This document shows, piece after piece, positions 1 through 4,211 of a stretch of DNA of 5,148 bases. A model generated the notes under the pieces. The model did no database searches. It was not told the origin of the DNA and saw only the letters and a program-made list of their open reading frames with translations. The position numbers and the translations under genes were made by a program. This stretch comes from RGIG2161 sp964525525 (GTDB taxonomy: Bacteria; Bacillota; Clostridia; Oscillospirales; CAG-272): NCBI GenBank assembly GCA_964525525.1, contig CAZGHD010000141.1:1-5148 (forward strand), read 5' to 3'. The stretch's first letter is position 1. Each line of letters begins with the position of its first letter.

Positions 1-38
1 TCCCAAACCACCCGCGCTCCCAGCTGCGCCACACCCGG
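1..38 (-). tRNA. tRNA-Pro(TGG), 5' half, cut by window edge
   Basis: Read on the minus strand, the 38 bases match canonical tRNA positions 1-38 one for one: acceptor CCGGGTG, T8 G9, D-stem GCGC, A14 G15, G18 G19, A21, D-stem GCGC, G26, anticodon stem GGTGG and loop TTTGGGA with anticodon TGG (proline). The 3' half would lie to the left of position 1, so integrity cannot be judged. C2 is unusual, since bacterial tRNA-Pro normally begins CGGG. The copy matches the 5' half at 197-236 at 31 of 38 positions; the differences include positions 27, 28 and 31 of the anticodon stem. No promoter is seen immediately upstream, so it would depend on the one at 257-285. Confidence 0.75.
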
Positions 39-196
39 ATATCTATTCGATTTTTCTTGTTTTTGCGTGGAAGTGGGACAAACTGTGGTCAAACGCAAAT
101 TCCACGCATTTTTGAGTTCTCGTAAAGCACCGAAAATCCGCATAAATAAAGGCTTTTCGGGACTTCTGTAAAATCTCGGCTATAACTGCCGGGCAC
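39..196. other. Spacer between the two tRNA-Pro 5' halves
   Basis: About 158 bp, read leftward from the strong promoter at 257-285. It contains no convincing gene. The visible structure is a hairpin at 177-191 (CGGC/GCCG around a 7-nt loop) just where the tRNA 3' half should begin, an imperfect 10-bp inverted repeat at 130-139 and 151-160, and a 9-bp inverted repeat at 64-72 and 100-108. The last flanks two near-copies of GTGG(n)CAAAC. A minus-strand reading frame is open through the whole segment, but it also runs through the tRNA half and is not persuasive as a protein. Origin unknown; it could be a remnant or end of an inserted element. Confidence 0.4.
64..108. repeat. Inverted repeat enclosing two short direct repeats
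   Basis: TGCGTGGAA at 64-72 is the perfect complement of TTCCACGCA at 100-108, with a 27-bp interior. The interior carries GTGGGACAAAC (73-83) followed by GTGGTCAAAC (85-94), an imperfect tandem direct repeat. Clustered short repeats flanked by inverted arms beside a tRNA resemble recombinase or protein binding sites, but that role is inference only. Confidence 0.45.
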
Positions 197-236
197 GCTC
201 CCAAAGCAGGCGCGCTACCAACTGCGCTACACCCCG
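197..236 (-). pseudogene. Truncated tRNA-Pro(TGG), 5' half only
   Basis: On the minus strand the sequence starting at 236 is a canonical tRNA-Pro 5' half: acceptor CGGGGTG, T8 A9, D-arm GCGC with G18 G19 and A21, anticodon stem CCTGC, loop TTTGGGA (anticodon TGG). Two bases of the 3' anticodon strand (GC) continue as expected. The sequence then diverges to GTGCCC where AGG is required. No T-arm with TTCGA and no CACCCCG acceptor strand follow before the second 5' half begins at 38. It therefore cannot fold into a normal tRNA as it stands. A consensus promoter 20 bp upstream shows that it descends from a real, strongly expressed tRNA locus. Alternatives are an insertion that split the gene at the anticodon stem, or an assembly join. 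Confidence 0.7.
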
Positions 237-256
237 ATATGCAATTTCCGTGGAAT

Positions 257-285
257 ATTATATCAAAAATTACTCTATTTGTCAA
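257..285 (-). promoter_or_regulatory. Consensus sigma-A promoter for the tRNA-Pro locus
   Basis: On the minus strand the -35 is TTGACA (285-280), followed by a spacer of exactly 17 bp and the -10 TATAAT (262-257). It is preceded by TGA, giving an extended -10. The predicted start lies roughly 13 nt before the tRNA 5' end at 236. Both hexamers match consensus perfectly, as is typical of stable RNA genes. Confidence 0.85.
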
Positions 286-319
286 GCAAAGCGGGGTAAC
301 AATATTTTTTTGTAATAAC

Positions 320-348
320 TTGCAATAATACGGCAATAATATTATAAT
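320..348 (+). promoter_or_regulatory. Promoter of eno
   Basis: The -35 is TTGCAA (320-325), with a 17-bp spacer and a perfect -10 TATAAT (343-348). Transcription would start near 355, giving a leader of under 30 nt before the eno start codon. It is divergent from the tRNA promoter; the two -35 hexamers are 34 bp apart. Confidence 0.75.
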
Positions 349-381
349 AAACCAATCACACCGAAAGGATGTATTTACCAA

Positions 382-1623
382 ATGAGCGAAATCAAAATAT
401 CAGATATAACCTCCCGCGAGATACTTGACTCGCGCGGAAATCCTACCGTCAGCACCAAGGTGATTTTAAGCGACGGCAGTGTGGGTTCGGCTTCGGTGCC
501 GTCCGGCGCGTCTACAGGAAGCCACGAGGCGAAAGAGCTACGCGACGGTGACAAGGACAGATACGGTGGAAAGGGTGTGCTCGGAGCGATCAAAAACGTT
601 GAGACGGTTATCCGCCCGTGTTTGACCTCGCTTGAATCTGCTGACGTATCTACAGCCGACCTTGCTATGATAAATCTTGACGGGGCTTCGGACAAGTCTG
701 TGCTTGGCGCGAACGCTACTCTCTCGGTTTCTCTCGCGCTTGCGCGGGCTTTGGCGGACAGCGATAAAATTCCGCTTTGGAGACATCTTGGCGGCGCGGG
801 AGATAAGTCGTTGCCCGTTCCTATGATGAACATTCTCAACGGTGGCGCGCATGCGTCAAACAACGTTGACATTCAGGAATTTATGATAGTTCCGGTGGGA
901 TTTTCCTCCTTTTCCGAGGCTTTGCACGCGGGATGCGAGATTTACCGGGCTCTCGGCACGCTTTTGCGCTCGCGCTCGATGTCTGTTGCGGTAGGCGACG
1001 AGGGCGGATTTGCTCCCGATCTTCCGTCCGACGAGGATGCGATAGAGCTGATCTGCGAGGCCATAATCAAAGCGGGATACAACACTGACGAGGTCAAGGT
1101 CGCGCTTGACGCCGCGGCGTCCGAGTGGAGATCGGAATCCGGATACGCTCTTCCGAAACGCGGGACGAAAATGACCGCCGAAGAACTCGTTGCGTGGTGG
1201 GAATCACTGTCGACAAAATACCCGATCCTTTCGATAGAGGACGGGCTTGGGGAGGACGACTTTGACGGCTGGCGTTATATGACCGAAAAACTCGGCAAAA
1301 AGCTGATGCTGGTCGGAGACGATCTGTTCGTAACAAACGAACAACGCTTTGAAAAGTGTGCAGAGCTCGGCGCGGCAAACTCAATTTTAATAAAACCCAA
1401 TCAGATAGGCACTCTTACTGAAACTATTGCCGTTGTCCGCGCGGCGCAGAAGCGCGGATATTCTGCCGTGATCTCTCACCGCTCGGGTGAAACGTCAGAC
1501 ACGTTTATCTCCGATCTTGCGGTCGCGCTCGGGACAGAGTATATCAAGGCGGGTGCACCGTGCCGCGGAGAGCGCGTGGCAAAATATAACAGATTACTCG
1601 AGATAGAGGCAGAGCTTTCTTAA
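382..1623 (+). CDS. eno: Enolase (phosphopyruvate hydratase)
   Basis: Cytoplasmic glycolytic enzyme converting 2-phosphoglycerate to phosphoenolpyruvate. The 413 residues show the N-terminal capping domain with the mobile loop SGASTGSHEA (41-50), then the TIM-barrel domain. By alignment to known enolases the catalytic residues are present: H157 (NGGAHASNN), E166 (QEFM), E207 (GDEGGFAP), K338 (LIKPNQIGTLTET), H366-R367-S368 (SHRSGET) and K389 (IKAGAP). The Mg ligands D243 (LDAA), E286 (SIEDGL) and D313 (VGDDLFVTN) are also there. The ATG at 382 follows AAAGGA (364-369) by 12 nt and is preceded by its own promoter. At 413 residues it is shorter than the usual 428-432, mainly because the C-terminal tail stops just after RLLEIEAELS. 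It has GETSD where most enolases have GETED. It lies upstream of asnA, but asnA has a separate promoter. Confidence 0.97.
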   Translation: MSEIKISDITSREILDSRGNPTVSTKVILSDGSVGSASVPSGASTGSHEAKELRDGDKDRYGGKGVLGAIKNVETVIRPCLTSLESADVSTADLAMINLDGASDKSVLGANATLSVSLALARALADSDKIPLWRHLGGAGDKSLPVPMMNILNGGAHASNNVDIQEFMIVPVGFSSFSEALHAGCEIYRALGTLLRSRSMSVAVGDEGGFAPDLPSDEDAIELICEAIIKAGYNTDEVKVALDAAASEWRSESGYALPKRGTKMTAEELVAWWESLSTKYPILSIEDGLGEDDFDGWRYMTEKLGKKLMLVGDDLFVTNEQRFEKCAELGAANSILIKPNQIGTLTETIAVVRAAQKRGYSAVISHRSGETSDTFISDLAVALGTEYIKAGAPCRGERVAKYNRLLEIEAELS

Positions 1624-1637
1624 ATCGGAAATAGTAC

Positions 1638-1666
1638 TTGCATTTGGCGCGGATTTGTGATATACT
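1638..1666 (+). promoter_or_regulatory. Promoter of asnA
   Basis: The -35 is TTGCAT (1638-1643), the spacer 17 bp and the -10 TATACT (1661-1666). The -10 is extended by TGA at 1658-1660. The predicted transcript starts near 1673, about 24 nt before the preferred asnA start. It begins 14 bp after the eno stop, and no terminator hairpin separates the genes, so read-through from eno is also possible. Confidence 0.7.
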
Positions 1667-1685
1667 AATCTATATGTTTATTATA

Positions 1686-1691
1686 TGGAGA
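1686..1691 (+). promoter_or_regulatory. Ribosome binding site that decides the asnA start
   Basis: TGGAGA lies 5 nt upstream of the ATG at 1697. The alternative in-frame ATG at 1685 overlaps this site and has no purine-rich site of its own, so the ATG at 1697 is preferred. Confidence 0.7.
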
Positions 1692-1696
1692 TTATC

Positions 1697-2704
1697 ATGA
1701 AAAAGACCGTAATTCCTGCCGGATATAGTCCGGTGCTGTCTCTTTATGAGACGCAGACTGCAATCGGCATACTCAAGCGTGCGTTTGAAGACCGCCTTGC
1801 CTCTGAACTTAATCTGAAAAGAGTGACCGCTCCGCTGTTCGTTGACCCCAATACCGGCCTCAACGACAACTTGAACGGCTTTGAGCGTGCAGTAAGATTT
1901 GACATTCCGAGCGCGGGAATCGACGCGGAGATAGTTCATTCTCTTGCAAAGTGGAAGAGAATGGCTCTGTACCGTTATCAGTTCCGCGAGGGTAAAGGTC
2001 TTTATACGGATATGAACGCCATTCGCCGCGACGAGGATCTGGATAACCTCCACTCCATTTACGTTGACCAGTGGGACTGGGAGAAGGTTATTTCCGAGTC
2101 TGACCGTAATTTTGATTATCTTGCTGATACGGTAAGCAAAATCGTCGGCGCTATCTGCGACACTCTCGACGTAGTTAAGGCAAAATATCCGTCTATCACT
2201 ACCTCTCTTGAGAGGGAAGTTAAGTTTATTTCGTCCGAAGAACTTCTCGGTATGTTCCCGGATAAATCCCCGAAGGAGCGCGAGCTTGCGGCTGTGCGTA
2301 AGTTTGGCACGGTGTTCCTGTCTCAGATCGGCGCGCCGCTTTCAAACGGTAAGCCTCACGACGGTCGTTCCCCCGACTATGACGACTGGTCTCTCAACGG
2401 AGATATTCTGTTCTATAACGAGCTTCTCGACTGCCCGTTTGAAATTTCTTCGATGGGTATTCGCGTAAATGCGGAGGTGCTTGACCGTCAGCTCAAGGCG
2501 GCAAACTGCGACCATCGCCGCGAGCTTGTGTATCACAAGATGCTTCTGAATCATGAGCTTCCGCAGACTATCGGCGGCGGCGTGGGTCAGTCCAGACTTT
2601 CTATGCTCATTCTCGGCAAGGCGCATATAGGCGAGGTTCAGTCCTCCATTTGGGACAAAGATACCATCGAAGCCTGCAAGGGAAGTAATATAGTACTGCT
2701 TTAA
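1697..2704 (+). CDS. asnA: Aspartate--ammonia ligase (asparagine synthetase A)
   Basis: ATP- and ammonia-dependent cytoplasmic synthesis of asparagine from aspartate with release of AMP and PPi; the enzyme has a class II aminoacyl-tRNA-synthetase-like fold. From the preferred start the protein has 335 residues, against 330 in E. coli AsnA, and it aligns along its whole length. Hallmarks by position: DNLNG (57-61), HSLAKWKR (81-88), GLYTDMNAIRRDED (101-114), YVDQWDWE (122-129), PDYDDW (226-231), FEISSMGIRV (248-257) and PQTIGGGVGQSRL (289-301). These blocks hold the aspartate, AMP and Mg binding residues in the known structure. Starting at 1685 would add MEII, which family members do not usually carry. 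The gene has its own promoter and ends in a strong terminator, so it can form a single-gene unit. No T-box or other leader riboswitch fits into the short leader. Confidence 0.97.
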   Translation: MKKTVIPAGYSPVLSLYETQTAIGILKRAFEDRLASELNLKRVTAPLFVDPNTGLNDNLNGFERAVRFDIPSAGIDAEIVHSLAKWKRMALYRYQFREGKGLYTDMNAIRRDEDLDNLHSIYVDQWDWEKVISESDRNFDYLADTVSKIVGAICDTLDVVKAKYPSITTSLEREVKFISSEELLGMFPDKSPKERELAAVRKFGTVFLSQIGAPLSNGKPHDGRSPDYDDWSLNGDILFYNELLDCPFEISSMGIRVNAEVLDRQLKAANCDHRRELVYHKMLLNHELPQTIGGGVGQSRLSMLILGKAHIGEVQSSIWDKDTIEACKGSNIVLL

Positions 2705-2724
2705 TAAAACTAAAAGACCGCTCT

Positions 2725-2766
2725 ACGGGAGACACTTCGCAAAGAAGTTGTCTTCCGTGCTTTTTT
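2725..2766 (+). terminator. Intrinsic terminator of asnA
   Basis: A stem of about 14 bp runs from 2725-2738 to 2744-2758, with one G-T wobble and one bulged T. The loop is GCAAA. A run of six T (2761-2766) follows, two bases past the stem. The hairpin begins about 20 bp after the asnA stop. Confidence 0.9.
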
Positions 2767-2770
2767 ATAA

Positions 2771-2801
2771 TGAAAAGGCACTTTCGAGTAATGAAAGTGT
2801 C
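2771..2801 (-). terminator. Hairpin with short T-run on the minus strand
   Basis: GGCACTTTC (2777-2785) pairs with GAAAGTGTC (2793-2801): nine pairs with one G-T wobble and a 7-nt loop. Read leftward it is followed by only four T (2776-2773), so it could be a weak back-up terminator for leftward transcripts that pass the hairpin at 3157-3192. Read rightward it has no T-run. Confidence 0.4.
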
Positions 2802-2865
2802 ATAGTGGGTTACATACTTTGAAAAATACCCATCTCAAAGAATATAAACTCAAACATTAATTAAT

Positions 2866-2878
2866 AGTGATAATCACT
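2866..2878. promoter_or_regulatory. 13-bp perfect palindrome, operator-like
   Basis: AGTGAT-A-ATCACT is perfectly symmetrical around position 2872. It sits three bases before the ATG of the small ORF at 2882. Its size and symmetry suit a dimeric repressor site, but no convincing promoter is visible around it and no regulator is encoded nearby, so the role is a guess. Confidence 0.3.
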
Positions 2879-2881
2879 TTT

Positions 2882-3007
2882 ATGACACAAGAGCAGATAG
2901 GGAACTTTACCGCACCTGAGACCATAGGAATTGACCTCGAGCTTGCGCCAAACGATTGGCAGGACGAGGACAGCGACAGTGTTGTGTATAGCAAGATAAG
3001 AGGATAA
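2882..3007 (+). CDS. Small acidic ORF (41 aa), unknown; possible gene remnant
   Basis: I do not recognise this product. It reads MTQEQIGNFTAPETIG at the start, DWQDEDSDS near the middle and ends VVYSKIRG. It has nine acidic and two basic residues, no membrane segment, and no cysteines that could bind metal. The codons (GAC, CTC, GAG, GCG, CAG) look like those of the real genes here, while the surrounding spacer is AT-rich, which suggests it is or was coding. Against it, no Shine-Dalgarno sequence precedes the ATG at 2882 or the in-frame GTG at 2867. The frame closes upstream at 2858-2860. It may be the 3' end of a decayed gene. It stops 7 bp before the inverted-repeat element at 3015. Confidence 0.3.
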   Translation: MTQEQIGNFTAPETIGIDLELAPNDWQDEDSDSVVYSKIRG

Positions 3008-3014
3008 AGTACAA

Positions 3015-3156
3015 CGTGGGGCGGGGGCTTGCTCCCGCCGCACCGACAAAAATAATTTGTCGCGTGATAATATTAAAGACGTAATTTTCTCTGATTTTAG
3101 AAGTTACTATCGAATTTACAAAAATAAAAACGGCGGGAGCAAGCCCCCGCCCTACG
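3015..3156. repeat. REPIN or MITE-like element with 26-bp inverted arms
   Basis: The left arm (3015-3040) and right arm (3131-3156) are reverse complements at 25 of 26 positions, the one difference being at 3018 against 3153. The arms are very GC-rich, whereas the 90-bp interior is AT-rich. Each arm is also an imperfect palindrome of its own (GGCGGG at 3132-3137 pairs with CCCGCC at 3146-3151). The interior carries a further 7-bp hairpin at 3044-3062 (CGACAAA/TTTGTCG, 5-nt loop). Paired inverted palindromes of this kind resemble REPIN doublets or short non-autonomous terminal-inverted-repeat elements. There is no transposase and no clear target-site duplication. The right arm abuts the terminator stem at 3157. 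Confidence 0.7.
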
Positions 3157-3192
3157 AAAACGCACCGCAATCTTACGTTTGCGGTGCGTTTT
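3157..3192 (-). terminator. Terminator of the metY-ybaB-recR operon, probably bidirectional
   Basis: A perfect 14-bp stem, AAAACGCACCGCAA (3157-3170) with TTGCGGTGCGTTTT (3179-3192), encloses an 8-nt loop. Flanking A and T runs make it work in either direction in principle. Read leftward it lies 36 bp past the recR stop. Read rightward it would insulate recR from any transcript crossing the spacer. Confidence 0.85.
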
Positions 3193-3228
3193 GTTATTAT
3201 AATTTCTTTGTTAAGAACAACGGAAAAA

Positions 3229-3828
3229 TCAAAGCTCACGTCTTCCTTCAAGCGCGCGGAAGAGGGTTACCTCGTCGGCGTACTCAAGGTCTCCGCCGAC
3301 GGGGACGCCATATGCAAGACGGCTTACCTTAACGTCGGTGTTTTTGAGCAGTTTTGAAATATACATCGCGGTAGTTTCGCCCTCTATCGTCGGGTTGGTC
3401 GCGATGATTATCTCCTTTACCTCGCCGTCCTCAAGACGCGCGAGGAGTTCTTTTATTTTCAGGGTTTCGGGCGTGATTCCGTTCATCGGAGAGAGCGCGC
3501 CGTGGAGCACGTGATAAAGTCCGCGGTATTCTCTTACACGCTCGATACTCATTATCGCTCGGCAATCTTCAACAACGCAGATAACGCTTCTGTCCCTGTT
3601 TGCATCCGCACAAACGGGACAAAGATCGCCCTCCGATATGTTCTGACATACCGGGCAGGTCCCTACGTCGCTTTTCGCGCGGAGAATAGCGTCCGCAAAT
3701 CTCTGCGCTTCCTCGTCGCTGTAATCAAGCACCGAAAAAGCTAAACGAACTGCGGTTTTTCTGCCGATGCCGGACAGATGCTGGAACTGCGTTATCAGAT
3801 TTTCAAGCGGTTCGATGTATTCTGCCAT
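3229..3828 (-). CDS. recR: Recombination mediator protein RecR
   Basis: Cytoplasmic DNA repair protein that works with RecO (and RecF) to load RecA on gapped DNA. Its 199 residues are the usual family length. Order of parts: N-terminal helix-hairpin-helix (LSGIGRKTAVRLAF, 18-31), a four-cysteine zinc motif (C58, C61, C70, C73, as two CPVC-type pairs), a Toprim domain starting at VICVVED (82-88) with ATNPTIEGETTAMYI (143-157), and the C-terminal Walker-B-like block RLAYGVPVGGDLEYADEVTL (170-189). The ATG at 3828 is only 6 nt past the ybaB stop and has a weak AAGCCGAG site overlapping that stop, which points to translational coupling. It is the last gene of the leftward operon. Confidence 0.97.
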   Translation of the reverse strand: MAEYIEPLENLITQFQHLSGIGRKTAVRLAFSVLDYSDEEAQRFADAILRAKSDVGTCPVCQNISEGDLCPVCADANRDRSVICVVEDCRAIMSIERVREYRGLYHVLHGALSPMNGITPETLKIKELLARLEDGEVKEIIIATNPTIEGETTAMYISKLLKNTDVKVSRLAYGVPVGGDLEYADEVTLFRALEGRREL

Positions 3829-3834
3829 CTCGGC

Positions 3835-4182
3835 TTACATGATGCCCGGAATGTTCATGCTTCCGGTGATCTTGCTCATTTCAGCGGCGTTGGTGTCGTC
3901 AACCTTCTTGATGGCCTCGTTTACTGCCGCGACCAGAATATCGGACAGGGTCTCGATGTCGTCGGGATCGACTACTTCTTCAGCTATATCAATAGAGAGT
4001 ACTTCGTGCTTGCCGTTGATCTTAACGGTAACTACTCCGCCGCCGGCAGATACTTCATATTCGCGCTCGTCAAGCTCTGCCTGGAGATTCTGCATATCCT
4101 CCTGCATTTTCTGTGCCTGACGGAGCATGCTGTTCATATTACCGGGGCCGCCGCCCATACCCTTGGGGAGTCTTGCCTTCAT
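3835..4182 (-). CDS. YbaB/EbfC family nucleoid-associated protein
   Basis: Small DNA-binding protein of the YbaB/EbfC family, known as a dimeric nucleoid-associated factor. Of 115 residues, the N-terminal glycine- and methionine-rich stretch (MKARLPKGMGGGPGNM) leads into a long helix RQAQKMQEDMQNLQAEL (21-37). A beta core follows with GGGVVTVKINGKHEVLSIDI (47-66), and then DPDDIETLSDILVAAVNEA (72-90), the family signature. The ATG at 4182 follows AAAGGT (4196-4191) by 8 nt. ybaB immediately upstream of recR is the conserved bacterial arrangement. The gene before it here is metY, 29 nt away with no terminator between. A TATAAT on the minus strand (4216-4211) overlaps the metY stop but lacks a good -35, so an internal promoter is uncertain. 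Confidence 0.95.
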   Translation of the reverse strand: MKARLPKGMGGGPGNMNSMLRQAQKMQEDMQNLQAELDEREYEVSAGGGVVTVKINGKHEVLSIDIAEEVVDPDDIETLSDILVAAVNEAIKKVDDTNAAEMSKITGSMNIPGIM

Positions 4183-4211
4183 ATCTTAATACCTTTTACC
4201 TTTCGTGATTA

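Noticed and set aside
43..381. Minus-strand ORF of 112 codons upstream of eno
   Set aside because: It runs through the tRNA-Pro 5' half and both promoters, has no ribosome site, and its composition follows those RNA and spacer features.
375..872. Minus-strand ORF of 165 codons
   Set aside because: Lies antisense to the well-supported eno gene; serine- and proline-rich composition is typical of a shadow frame.
1624..1696. T-box or amino-acid riboswitch before asnA
   Set aside because: The interval is filled by a promoter and ribosome site, leaving a leader of about 24 nt, too short for such an element.
2861..3049. Minus-strand ORF of 62 codons in the convergent spacer
   Set aside because: Overlaps the left arm of the inverted repeat, has no ribosome site and no recognisable domain.
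3057..3332. Plus-strand ORF of 91 codons
   Set aside because: Crosses the right repeat arm and the recR terminator and then runs antisense into recR; its GGSKPPPY stretch is simply the translated repeat arm.
3767..4120. Plus-strand ORF resembling a membrane protein
   Set aside because: Antisense to ybaB and the start of recR; the hydrophobic and serine-rich pattern mirrors the opposite strand.
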